Positions 1 through 10,932 are shown, numbered from the stretch's first letter. The stretch: 64,000 bases of DNA from Lunularia cruciata (GCA_948567375.1 OX419762.1:25250608-25314607); one strand, 5' to 3'. Notes: a model not told the origin generated them from the sequence alone. Numbers and translations: made by a program.

Positions 1-1912
1 ACTAACCTGAATACTGGGGCTGGGTCAACTCCCAATGTGAACATATCACTGGCCAAAAACAAAGGATGATGCATAATCAGTTGAGCCGCCTCCAATATCA
101 TGCTAGACTCAATCTGTGTAGTAGTAGGTGGTTGACTAGCAAGTAGTCCAGTCCATCATGCACTCCATCACTACCTACCACACCTGCACTGGGACGTCTA
201 TGAACCATAGATGTCGTCTTCAATGCCTCAAATAGCGTGAAAGACTCGAGAAGTCTGACCTATCTCCCAACCTCTCCTCTTTGTGGGTCCAACTCCACTA
301 ATGCTCCTCTAGGCTTTGGAGCATGTACTACACTCCTAGTCACTGCTACAGATGCATCCACTTGTGCTACTCCGCACATGAAGTCCAAAGCATCTCTATC
401 ACCAACATATGAGGTGGAAGCCTCAGCACCCAAATCTGATCTCCTCTGAGCAATAACCATACTAGCCAATCTCTACTCCAATTGCTCAATCCGAGTAGCC
501 ATAGTTGTGTCAGAAGTAAGGGCAGGTACTGCACCCCTACTAGGTGTAGATCCTCTACTACCACCTCTACCACCTAGTCCTCCATGAACTGGAGCTCCTC
601 TACTACCTGCCATAATAGCCCTACCACTCTGTAACTCTAGGTGTAGGTCAAAACACCGATCACTAGTGTGACCAAATCTGTGGCAATGCTCACACTGCCT
701 TTGTGTTGGCTATGAAGCACCAAAGGTATCAGGTCCGCTGCCCTAAGTACACTCTCTCCTATGGTGAGGTCCACTACAAGTCCAACAAGCAACACTACCA
801 CTCATTGGCTACTGCTGACCCAAAAATGAAGGTAAGGGTCTAACTACAATAAGCCTTCCACTTGCTCCATAGGATCTGGGCTGTCCACCCTATCCTCAAA
901 AACCAATTGGGCGTGGTGCACTCTTCTGCACTCTAGAAGAAGTCACAACTGTGGATGAGGTCTCCCTACCAAATCCAGATGTCACTACCCTCTCCTCCAC
1001 CATGTTGAGCTCAATACGCTCAGCTAATCCAAAGACCACTACCAAAGTAGGCAAAGTAGCCTACAACAACGTAGCATCACAAACTCTATGTTGTAACTCC
1101 TTGTCCAGTATCCAATACCAAAATTGGACTGCCTGGGCCTTAGTAACTCCCTGAGTGAAACTGATCAGCCGCCTCATGCAAGTGTATGCCTCGCGTAGGC
1201 TCTCTCCGGCCTTCCATTGGAACTCCTACAAGCTCCTCAACTTGTCAATCCGCACTCCTTGGTAGTTCTACCTCAAACATAAGAAGAACTCTACCATGGG
1301 ATTAAACCCCAATACCACACCACCTCATGCAGCGGTACGTCCACTCGTAGTAGCACTATCTCTAGCTAGTGCACCTCCACTAGCTCCACCAATACTACTC
1401 GAGCTAGAACTCGTAGGTACAGCCAATCTACTCTTGGCCACCAAACCTAAAGTGATAGAGACATAGTTCGAAGACCAATATTGTCTTCATAACTTGATCT
1501 CCTCCAAATGAGCTCTCGTGAACTCATGATAGTCATCCATCGGCGGACACTCAAGATGTTGAAACAACCCCTTCCATGCCATGAAAGGTGTAAATAAAGT
1601 TAGGTTTTGCATCTGCTACAGATCACACCAACTATCAAACTCTTGGATGAAGTCATCCAACTCAATGGTACCCATTGTACCAGAGTAACGCCTAGGGCCT
1701 TTGGAGGCCCCATAAATCTCGTCCATGTCCCACAACAATGGTGCGGACACACCAAGTGCACTCTCAACTGAATCACCTCATGTGTCAAACTCCAACTCAA
1801 AGTCAATCTTCTCCCTCATTGGGACTTGAGATACATGCTGATATTGAGTTCCACTCCAAGTAAACCCACTACGTATTGTAGGGCTATCTCCTCTGGAATC
1901 CCCAAAGAACTC
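1..1912 (-). pseudogene. F1 gag (and protease leader) pseudogene
   Basis: Minus-strand translation matches the F2 Gag segment by segment. The N-terminal block contains SQVPMREKIDFELEF (about 1780-1850). A central Gag block follows, then the glycine/serine-rich linker, and a CCHC-like region falls at 600-760. Stops and frameshifts are scattered throughout. Gag would form the particle and bind RNA. The part beyond position 1, toward protease, is outside the window. Assignment rests on homology to F2, whose downstream RT and integrase are recognisable. Confidence 0.75.
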
Positions 1913-2344
1913 CGGCGTGACCAAGTAACCGCAACAGCAAACCAGAACCACCAATTGCAATCGCAAGTCGCAATTGCAAGTCGCAATTGCAAGTACCCCA
2001 TCAAGTGCCAACACCACCAAGTGCCAATACCAACTAAGCACCACCCACTAATGTAACTCTAACCAAGATAACTACACTAGCTGAAAAGGCAACCTATAAC
2101 CTGCCATCACAACACGCACTCTCACGGTATGCAGGTCATCACTTCTTGCCTCATCGGAAAGAAACAAAGGTAGTGACTGGTCATCACTCCAACCTCACTA
2201 CCAAAAGCACACTAGAGCACCAATGCTCAAAAGTCAAGGCACCTCACACAAACGTGGTGCACAAATAGGAAGCAGAGAATGGAGGGAGTCCACTCACAAG
2301 AAATTTGAACAAAAACCCTTCATCTCATAACACAAGACAAGACT

Positions 2345-2357
2345 GACTCTACCACCA
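2345..2357 (-). other. candidate primer binding site of F1
   Basis: Minus-strand TGGTGGTAGAGTC lies directly after the proposed LTR end. The same place in F2 reads TGGTGGCAGAATC. It is not the TGGTATCAGAGC initiator-Met form seen in the copia and G elements here. The matching tRNA is not identified. Confidence 0.45.
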
Positions 2358-3726
2358 TTTGGCATTTGATATAAGAGAAGTTCGTATCTAAGTCCTAAGC
2401 TACCAGGATCACCAAGAATGGGATCAAACTGCCTCTCCTAGCCAAAGTTACATGTGTATAGATAACAATGGCACAATCATTAGGACAACAAGTGAAGGTG
2501 GACCAGTTGGCTAGGGCACCAGTCTAGGAACAAGAGATCTAGGGGTCAACCCCTGTTGCGCACAATCTAGCAAGAAAGGCAGATTTTGCCAACCAATGAC
2601 CAAGATCTACTCTAAACTACCTAGCCTCACGCCAGCAAGTTGGCTTGCTGGCCATTCTAGGCCTTCATAGCCTCTCATAGCTCATAGCCCTATGCCTCAA
2701 AATGCCAAAATTTAGCCAAATGATGTCTTTCTTCTTGCCACTTCAAACCTCCTCCAAAATTTGGTGAAACTCCTCCAAACTTGCAAAACTCCTCCAGATC
2801 TGGCCAAAATCTAAAGTAAAATGTTGCCAAAATTTGACATAAAATGCAACCAAAATTTGACGTAAAATTTGACATAAACCCTAAAGTTGGTTGACCGCCA
2901 AACCCCTTGCTAACTTTCCACTCGAGCCAAATTGAAAACACGGGTTTCTCCAAATCACAAATTCATGAGAATAGCTTCCCAACTCCACCTTCAATTTGAC
3001 TTCCTGAGCCCAACTTGCAACAAATTGGTCCTACTTTTACCTCTTGAGCTCAAAATCACAACCACGGCTCGAAATTTGCTCCTTCTTTGCTCAAAATTTG
3101 GCCATCTCTTCTGCACACCATCTGCCTTATTGCCAAATCTACATCAATTGAACAAGATTTTGCACACTAGGGAAACACTGAACTTGAATCAAGCTACCAA
3201 CAATCCACCGAGCTTGGAGATACTACCAACACTCAAAGTTCCTGCATGCTATTTCCCCTTGACTTCACTTCTCTGATGTAATCAAATTGTTTACCACTCT
3301 CAACTCAACTCAACTCAAATCAGTACTTGATCAGTCACTCTATAAATTGCCAACAATTGGGCATTGATAACAATCAAGCCACACCAACTCAAGCATAGAG
3401 AATCCAAGGGACGTTTGTCGGCCTCTGTCCATCATAGCCAAGAACTCGAAGGCTCAACATCAAAGACGTGAGCTCTCGGGAGCTGCACTTCAAAAGTATA
3501 CCCCTTGGACTCGAGCTAGGTCTGAACCCTAAGGTCCCATTGACGGCACACTCAATGGTGCGAACGGTGCAAAGTGACGGTGGGCCCCACCGTGAAGTCA
3601 GTACCCCAAACCTAAAATCTAACCGTCGGAAAGTAGTCTTTGAGAAACTACTGAAATAACTCTAACTACTATCATTAGAACTCTAGTGTCTAAGCATCTA
3701 GATGTGACACTACAAATGGCGTGGCA
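2358..3726 (-). repeat. F-family 5' LTR of F1
   Basis: About 1.37 kb, aligned by eye with 14038-15371 of F2. It starts TGCCACGCC at 3726 and ends just before a TGG-initiated primer-binding-like string. A TATA-like TTTATAGAG lies in the middle and matches the same position in F2. Both ends are inferred from the two-copy comparison, because no second LTR of this copy lies in the window. Confidence 0.65.
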
Positions 3727-3826
3727 GGTTAATTTGCTTTGTGTGGAGTGGAATGGAGTGGAGTTTCGAAAGTTTGAGAGGAGAGGAGTCCCGAAAGTTT
3801 GAGAAGCCATATCTCCCTACATACAT

Positions 3827-4801
3827 GTCCAAACGTTGCGGTTTTGGTCTCGTTCGAAGCGCCTTGCCAAGACCTTTCCATAGCCACAAAGTTTGTGTCA
3901 TTCTGAGCTTTGGGCGAAACGTTATGAGTGATTGAAATTTCTGACACAGGAGCTAGACTTGAGAGTTCGAATCTTCATCATATGGTGTCCAAATGGAGTG
4001 ATTTTTGTAGCATTAGAAGCGCCTTTGGAAGCTCTTTCGATTGATACTACGCTGGCTTGCAAAGCACATACACAAAGAAAGTTATGAAGATTCGAATTCT
4101 GCCATCTCTCGGAGATTTTAGGGTTTGAGCTCAATTTTCAACACCTTGTAACTTTTTGGTTCCATGTCCAAATCTTTCAATCTTGGACTCATTGGAAAGA
4201 GCTGTGAGAGGGCTTTCTTTTGAACTCCTGGTTGCTGAAGTTGGAGTTTTGTGGAAGAAGTTTCGAAATTCATCAATCTCTGTTCTTGTGCGGTTGGTGG
4301 TGCTCAAATCTGCAACTTTCAGAGGCTGGAACTTTGGACTCACATCTTCAAATGAGGTGATCTTGGACTCATTAGAAGCATCTTGTCAAGAGCTATTGAT
4401 TGAAACTCATTTCATGGAATTTGAAGCTCTGTGCTTGCAGTTATCAGCATTTGAATTCTTTGATTCAATGAGGTTTAGAAGTTTCCATAGAGAACTCTAG
4501 AGGCCATAACTTCATGTCTATTGGCTCAAATGAGTTCATTTTTGATTCATTGTATAGAATTTCTCAAGAGCTTTTGATTGAGTCATCTATTGTAGATTTT
4601 AAAGTACTGTAGCCAAGGTTATGAATTTTCGAAATCTGTAGGATTTCAAAATTTTCATGTAGGAAAAACTCAAATTCAAAAGTTTGCAACTTTTGATTTA
4701 CAAGTCCAAAGGAGTTGATTTTTGGTGTAGAGCTATTGGTGTTCACAGAGTGTGAGTGAACCAGAGGATACATTCTCATAGTATCTGTTAGAAATTTTAG
4801 A
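3827..4801 (+). repeat. degenerate ~179-bp monomer array in LINE A 5' UTR
   Basis: A recurring block runs TCCAAATGGAGTGATTTTTG, then CATTAGAA, then AGAGCTTTCGATTGA, then GTTATGAGT...TTCGAATTCTG. The TCCAAA/TCAAAT landmark falls at about 3827, 3988, 4167, 4348, 4526 and 4705, which gives spacings of 161, 179, 181, 178 and 179. Units are diverged from each other, so the array is old within the family. The same layout occurs in copies B, C and D. By analogy with rodent L1 monomers it may carry promoter activity, but that is inference. Confidence 0.8.
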
Positions 4802-5641
4802 ATGGAAGCTTCCAAGATGATGCAAGACATTGCTGAGATAGCTTCAAAACAACAACAGCTTGCTGAAATGTATAGAAAAGCAAATGACTTCCACAAGGAA
4901 CTCAAGAGCTTTTTTGCCCCCATGTCTCAATGCATGAACACTCTTATGGCAGATTTGGAAACCATAAGAGTTGATGTCTTGACTGTGAAAGAATCTCTGA
5001 ATTCAATCACCGTAGATATCCAAGAACTCAAGAAGAGTAGCAATTTGATGTTAGACTCCACCAAGGGTATGGTGGATGCTACTGAGAAGGTTGCTTCCTT
5101 GGGAGCACAAGCCACCAACATTGCTTCACAAAATGGAGGGCTGCAAGAGATGGTTGACACATTAGAGGTCAAGATGAAGTCATATGCTGAAGCTACGAAG
5201 GTGGCTCAAATCTCTTACTTGCAAGAGCATGAGGTTGAGAAGGAGAACCAATTGGTGAGAATGAAGAACTTGAGGATTTCAGGTTTGCCTGAGATTGAGA
5301 AGGAAAACACCAAGGCCATAGTGTGTGAGTTTATTGCTGATTCTTTGAGAGTCCATGATCCTCAGATTTTGCAAGCATATAGATTGGGACAACAAGGTGC
5401 ACAACCAAGAAGCATTTTGGTGAGGTTTGGCTCAGAAACTCAAAGGAATGCAGTGATGGGGAACAAAGCTATACTAAAGGGGCGGCGTATCTGGTTGGAC
5501 CCTGATCTCACACCTCTCCAATGGCAAGCAAAGAAGGGAGAATTAGCAAAAGTGAAGGAGGCTCAACAAGCAGGTTTTGTTGCATTCTTGAGAGATAATA
5601 GAGCTGTGATTACTCAAAAGAAATTGTCAGCTATTGCATAG
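4802..5641 (+). CDS. LINE A ORF1 protein, coiled coil + RRM-like + C-terminal domain
   Basis: An intact 279-codon ORF starting at ATG 4802. Residues 1 to about 120 are Gln/Lys/Glu-rich with heptad-like spacing and probably form a coiled coil for multimerisation. From about residue 150 the sequence follows the L1 ORF1p pattern: RISGLPE, then IVCEFIADSL, then AYRLGQQGAQPRSILVRF, then LKGRRIWL and DLTPLQWQAK, ending with FLRDNRAVI. In L1 elements this protein binds its RNA and acts as a chaperone in the ribonucleoprotein. The stop is a UAG followed by CAAUUC, and ORF2 continues in the same frame. No zinc knuckle is seen. Confidence 0.88.
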   Translation: MEASKMMQDIAEIASKQQQLAEMYRKANDFHKELKSFFAPMSQCMNTLMADLETIRVDVLTVKESLNSITVDIQELKKSSNLMLDSTKGMVDATEKVASLGAQATNIASQNGGLQEMVDTLEVKMKSYAEATKVAQISYLQEHEVEKENQLVRMKNLRISGLPEIEKENTKAIVCEFIADSLRVHDPQILQAYRLGQQGAQPRSILVRFGSETQRNAVMGNKAILKGRRIWLDPDLTPLQWQAKKGELAKVKEAQQAGFVAFLRDNRAVITQKKLSAIA

Positions 5642-8600
5642 CAATTCCAGACCTTTAGAGTACTGTTTTGGAATGTTCATGGGCTCACACATACCAAGTA
5701 CTCCAGCGCTAAGCCTTTGTGGGATGATGCTGATCTGATCAATCTTGTGGAGACATGGGAACATGAAGGAAACACCATTCAAGACATTGAAGGATTCACT
5801 CTTGTTGGTTCAACCTGGAACAAGCGGAGACAACACAAAGGAAGGGGCTTTGGAGGTATTGCTACTTACGTCAGATTTGGCTTTGAGAAATCAGTCTCTT
5901 TGATAGGTCAAGATTCAAGTGGACAATACCATTGGCTGAGGATTGGAGGAGTTGCCACACCTTGCTTCATTGCTGTTTGTTACTTTGCCCCGTTGACATC
6001 ACCAATCTATTCAAGTGGACTTCTCAACACCATGCAGCCTTTCCATTCCTTGACGAAGGATGTGTTAGAGTTTCAAAGTAAAGGTGCAGTCCTTGTTCTT
6101 GGTGATTTCAATGCTAGGATCCAAGCCTCTCAGATCCTTGACTTGAGCGACCTTGAGAATGATCCTTTCCACAGCTTGATAGACCATTCCAGTGCTTGGT
6201 CACGCTCTTCCAAAGATCTTATGTCCAATTCCATGAGTGAGCACTTTTTGAGCTTTGGTGCCAATTGTAGCTTGAAGATCTTGAATGGCCTTTCTCAATT
6301 TCCAAAAACTTGTAAAAGCACATGCTTTGCCTCAGGTGGATCAAGCACCATAGATTATATGCTCACTTCAGCTAATGATATCCATCTTGTCTCAGATTTT
6401 GCTGTTTTAGATCCTCAACCAGAATCAGACCATGCACCTCTATCTTGTACCATCCTTTTTCCTTGCCTCAATAGAACCACATTACCTATAGACCATGCTT
6501 TTAGAGGCAAACTTCGTCTAGATTTTCACAAGAGAGACTTGTACCAACAAGCTATCCAAGAGAAATTGAGTTCTATGGAGTGGAGTTCTGATTTTCAACA
6601 ACGTAGTGATCAATTGATTGAACTTCTTCAATCTACATCAACTTCTTTGTTTCCAAGAGGCTCCCACAGGAAGAGACTTGGTCTCCCTTGCAATAGATGG
6701 TATGATGCTGATTGCAAAATGGCAAGGATCAAAGCTATGGATAGATCTCTTGATCAGATTGCACAAAATCAAGCTTTTGTTTTATACAGAAAGTTGGTGA
6801 AGTGCAAAAAGCGGGCATTTCTAAGACTCAAAGGAGTTGAGTTGAGCACTGAATTGAGGAGCAATCCCAAGGCTTTCTGGAAGAAAGTAACCATCAGATC
6901 TCCATCTCCATCGCTGGACCTGAATGAGCTTTGTGACTATGTGAAGGATTTGTACTTTTTCCCAAATGCTCCAAGCATGGCACCTTGCCTTGGATCTACT
7001 CTCACCATCTCTGAAGCTGATGTCAAGTACCAATTGAAGAAGTTGGCCAATGGTAAGGCTGAAGACCTTGATGGACTATGTGTTGAACTTCTGAAGTGGG
7101 GCGGTAGCCAACTGATTTCAATACTCACTTCTCATTTGAATGAGGCAATCAAGTGTGGCTTTCCGGATAGATGGTGCTTCAAGAAGGTAGTTCCTATTCA
7201 CAAGTCTGGCCAAAGAGATGTTGTCACCAATTACCGTACCATACTTGTTGGTAGTGTCTTTGCCAAGTTGTATGGTCGAATTTTGGAGTCAAGGTTGAGC
7301 ACTTGGGCTGAAAAGCACAAAATTTGAGCTAAGTGCCAAGCTGGTTTCAGATTAGGCTTTAGTACTTTGGACCACCTATTGGTACTTCATGTTTTGTGGT
7401 GCAAATCCAAGGGGGTTGGGAGAGCTATCTATGTTGCCTTTATTGATTTCAGGAAGGCCTTTGATAAGGTGCTCAGGAAATCTCTAAGTGAGAGACTCAT
7501 TGAAGTGGGTGTTTCAGCTGATCTGATTGGTGCTATCTCTAGACTCTATGAGAAAGTGATTGTGAAACTTTCATCTTTGAGCTCTCAAGATGTCCTTAGC
7601 ACAATGGGTGTGATCCAAGGCTGCTCTCTGTCTCCAACTCTGTTTGGAATCTTCATCGATGATCTAGAGAGTCTACTCATGGAAGCTGGAGCTAGAGGTG
7701 TACAGGTTGGCTCTTTGATGATACATGCACTCCTTTATGCAGATGATGTAGTGCTTCTCTCCACAAATCCACAGAGTTTACAGAAGCTGTTGGATTCTCT
7801 ACTTTGCTTTTGCAATCAAACAAAGATGGAGGTGAACCTTGACAAGTCCAAGGTCATTGTGGTGGGTTCTAAAGGTGTCACACCTTTCTTTTTTGATGGA
7901 CAGCAATTGGAGCAGGTTTCTTCTTATAAGTACTTGGGCCTTGAGTTTTCTCATGACTATTGTTGGTCTACTTGTGTGAAGATGAGAATCAATGCAGGCT
8001 TTAGAGCTTTGTATTCACTCATGAACCGCAGTAGACTTGCTCACCTCACCACATGGGAGTTGAAGAAGGTGTTGTTCAGATCTCTTGTGCAGCCGGTGGT
8101 TCTCTATGGTGCTCAGATTTGGGGTCCAGGTACTAAGAAGACATGGTGGCAAAAGGTGGAGAAAGTTCAGAAATTGTTTTTGTGTGATGAACTTGGGGTG
8201 AGGACTCAAACTCCTTATGTATTCCTGCTTGCTGAAACAGGATTTTTACCTCTTGAGGCTGAAGCTTTGTTTTTAGCTATCACATATGCCACTAAGGTGA
8301 GGTCCATGGAGCATGAGAGACTTCCCTACCAAGCTTTTTGTGCCACTCTATCTGTCGGTTGGTATACAGATCTGATTGCATGGGCCACAAGGTGGAATGT
8401 TTCTGAGCGACATTGGAGATTGGAGCCTATTGCACTTCGAGAGGTGATCAAGGAGCAGTTTTTACTCCGCTTATGGCAGCAACCCGGTACCAAGATGGTG
8501 TTCTATCAGCAGTTTGTAAATCCTATGTTGGTGTATTGTGAGCAAGATTATCTCTTGGCTAGGATTTCTACTTCATTGAGACATGTTATCGCTCAATATA

Positions 8601-8875
8601 GAACTAGTTCTCATAGACTAGAAGTAGAACAAGGACGTTGGCAGCAGATAGAGCACTCCATGCGACTTTGCAAATTGTGTATTATGAGCAAAGTTGAGGA
8701 TGAGCATCATGTGTTTGTTGATTGCCCTTGTTACATGCAGATTAGAGTTAGACATCAGATTACTTGTAGTGACTTCTCAACACTCTTACAGGTTGAAGCT
8801 TTAGCATTAGGGAAGTACATGACAGAAGTTACTTTACATCGGACCAATTTGTTACAAATTGGTCCGATGCCCTAG
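5642..8875 (+). pseudogene. LINE A ORF2, endonuclease-reverse transcriptase, one nonsense codon
   Basis: The frame is open from the ORF1 stop onward, with no ATG before the endonuclease. Endonuclease landmarks are WNVHG (about 5669), LVETWE, GDFNAR (about 6100) and SDHAPLS (about 6430). RT blocks are FKKVVPIHKSGQ, AGFR, VAFIDFRKAFDKV, GVIQGCSLSPTLFGIF and LLYADDVVLL (about 7735). The C-terminus has a CKLC...H....C zinc motif. The protein would nick target DNA and prime reverse transcription there. A TGA at 7325-7327 replaces a CGA codon kept in copies B and D, which is a CpG-type change. It is otherwise open to 8875, so only that change kills it. Confidence 0.92.
8837..8869 (+). other. hairpin overlapping the 3' end of LINE A ORF2
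   Basis: A perfect 15-bp inverted repeat, CATCGGACCAATTTG / CAAATTGGTCCGATG, has a TTA loop and ends six bases before the ORF2 stop. Copies B, C and E keep it with small changes; D has a damaged right arm. LINE RTs often recognise 3' RNA structure, so this may be the RT recognition element. That role is inferred. Confidence 0.7.
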
Positions 8876-8954
8876 GCCCTTGCCTAGGCTCACATTTCAT
8901 GTGTTTTGTATTGTGTTTCTAGCCTTTTGACTCTTTGGGTCTTTCGGGCTTTAT

Positions 8955-8978
8955 ATTTCATTGTTTCATTGTTTCATT
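8955..8978 (+). repeat. LINE A octamer tail (TTTCATTG)n
   Basis: The 3' UTR ends CGGGCTTTATA followed by about three TTTCATTG units rather than poly(A). The same tail closes copies B, C, D and E and the stub at 49875-49936. Confidence 0.88.
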
Positions 8979-8982
8979 GTTA

Positions 8983-9374
8983 CCCATCGAGAAGAGGGAG
9001 ACATGCTTGTTAGATTTTGCTCACAACGTGACATTTTGCTCATTTGTCATATTTCTAAATGACATGTGACATTTGAGGGCGGTGACATTCCTTGATGATA
9101 CGTGATATTCAAGAGTGTTTTCAATCAATGAGTACTTTCATTCTCAATACCATGTGAAAAGCCACATTTGTGAAAGAGTAGGGACGATTCATCAATACTT
9201 GCAGTCATGAGTAAAATTGCAAAATTTATCAACATGAGTATTAGGGCCAGAGTATCATATTATAGTTTAGATTTAGATGGGTAAGAGAGATGATCTTAGA
9301 TTGAGTTTAGATGTTTTTGTGAAGATGAAGAAGACTACAACATGATTGAGCTCTTGCTAAGGTGGTAGGAGTTA
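8983..9374. other. no recognisable gene or repeat
   Basis: AT-rich unique-looking DNA between LINE A and the Harbinger relic. It may include the 5' flank or terminal part of the DNA transposon, but I could not identify a terminal inverted repeat by eye. Confidence 0.4.
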
Positions 9375-10510
9375 GTGCACATTCAAAAGAGTCGCGTATC
9401 GAGAGTCTCCATTCCTCAAAGTTCTGAATTTATCACAAAATATTTCAAAGATCTTAATCCTAGAGTTTTTAGACAACTCACTCAAATAGATGTAGACTCA
9501 TTTTATGCTTTGGTGTATCCTCTTAAAGATCATACAATATTTAGAAAAACCTATAGGAAAATGCAAACCCCCTATGGATCCAAGTGGTCTGCCCTTGCTC
9601 TTGACAAATTTGGTCACTATGGGAATGGTGCATATGTGACATGTGCATTGAAAATATGGGTTTCCAATGTTGAGTCAACAATTAAATTCATGAGAGTAAT
9701 GACAACAATCTTATTGATTAGGGTGGCCTAATCAATACAAGAGAAGAAGAATTATTTTGTATTTTCACATGAAGTATTCCTTAGGTGCATTGGATTGATA
9801 GAAGGAATATTATTCCCCATAACAATGAGACTAATTATCAACAGAAAACTGCATGTTAGCTGCAAGGGTTCATATTCAATAAACATGCAAGTCATCTATG
9901 ATGATAAAAGAAGGATAATACATTTATGGGAGGTATGGGTTGTTATTATTGTGTTGTTAGAATATGTTATGATGTTGTGTGCTCATAGGTTATTGTCATT
10001 TGTTTTAGTCCTAATGGTTTTATATTTTTGCTATTTGCAAGAATGTGAGGCTCATGTAATAACACGAGCTACTTAAAGCAATCTCCAATTTGGTGCAATT
10101 TGAATAAAAGAAGAGTGTATCATTTCTTTTGAGCATAATCAATATCTCCTTGGTGATTTGGGTGATATCCCAATAACTCATCTAATGCTATATTTCAATT
10201 AAGCACAAACAAAAGACAAAAATCTTTTCAAAAAATGTGTGGCTTGGACCCCTTTAGTTCGTACTAATGTTTCCTTAGATATTAATAAATAAAAAGCTAA
10301 CTATGTAAATGAAATACAATCGATTATCTACCCAAAAAGAGATAAAATCCCACAGGCATGTAGTAAATGAGCATTATACAAGAGTGTTAAAATCTTGATG
10401 GCATTTTTTGAGAGAATTAAGAGTTCAACTCAAGGATCAAAATAGAAATTCTTACTTGTTGAAGTGGATAGTGTATGGATAGGTTTATATAAATTATTGA
10501 TTAATCTATG
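9375..10510 (+). pseudogene. PIF/Harbinger-type transposase pseudogene
   Basis: Broken frames read in order like a HARBI1-type transposase. The N-terminal part (9375-9731) has FRQLTQIDVDSFYALVYPLK, then ALDKFGHYGNGAYV and a STIKFMRVMTTILL helix. The next piece (from about 9790) has GLIEGILFP and SINMQVIYDDKRRI, matching the start of the DDE nuclease fold, where DG is expected and EG is seen. A later fragment reads NQYLLGDLGDIPITHLM. Near 10390-10480, LRVQLKDQNRN and LLKWIVYG resemble the terminal segment around the last acidic residue. This family makes cut-and-paste transposase. Stops and frameshifts make it inactive. Terminal repeats were not found. Confidence 0.65.
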
Positions 10511-10681
10511 ATACATATGGATAGAAGAGGATGGTGATTTCATTGAATAAATCAATATACAAAGGATAGACCCATGTACTCCACTCAAAGACTAGGCTTG
10601 AGCAAGATAAAGAAGAAATTAGAAATGGAGTTATGTAGAGTTTTCTTGCTTTCAACTTACAACAAGGTGGATTGTTAAATC
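10511..10681. other. AT-rich spacer after the Harbinger relic
   Basis: I see no coding or repeat signal. It may still belong to the DNA transposon. Confidence 0.35.
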
Positions 10682-10717
10682 TATAATAATAATAATAATA
10701 ATTATTATTATTATTAT
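10682..10717. repeat. (TAA)n(TTA)n palindromic microsatellite
   Basis: Six or more TAA/AAT units run directly into a similar number of TTA units, forming a self-complementary tract. Confidence 0.95.
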
Positions 10718-10932
10718 AAAATTGTGCACTTTTTTATTTTTGTATTTTTTCATAAATATTTTTCTACATTTTGTTAGTTTGCATTGGTTGTTTGAGAGGT
10801 ATGCTTTGGTATGTATTGCTTTTATGAGTGTGCATTCATGGTATGAAATGGCGTCTATTGGCATATGTTGTAGTTGTTGTTATGCATTCGTAATATAAGT
10901 TGGTATGCTATGGGAGTCTTAGTTTATATATT

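Larger units (their letters stand above)
1..3726 (-). mobile_element. Ty3/gypsy element F1, 5' part (LTR plus gag), cut by window edge
   Basis: The minus strand reads LTR, primer site, leader and gag in that order. It is collinear with the plus-strand copy F2 at about 14038-17705, to which it is clearly homologous but diverged. The LTR 5' end is placed at 3726, where similarity to F2 stops and a TGCCAC start (TGTCAC in F2) is seen. The element leaves the window at its protease-proximal end, so pol is not visible. LINE A begins five bases beyond the LTR end. Gag is broken by many stops, so this is a dead copy. Confidence 0.85.
3732..8978 (+). mobile_element. LINE copy A (L1-like), near full length
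   Basis: Structure: monomeric 5' UTR, ORF1, in-frame UAG, ORF2 (endonuclease, RT, C-terminal CCHC), a hairpin at the ORF2 stop, a short 3' UTR and a TTTCATTG tail. GTTA occurs on both sides (3728-3731 and 8979-8982), and joining the flanks gives a continuous GGTTACCCATCG, so I take it as a short target duplication. The left end abuts the F1 LTR. ORF1 is intact. ORF2 has one nonsense codon at 7325-7327. A and D resemble each other more than they resemble B, C and E. Confidence 0.93.

Noticed and set aside
10652-10864. Small minus-strand ORF with a poly-Ile run
   Set aside because: It is the translation of the (TAA)n(TTA)n microsatellite.
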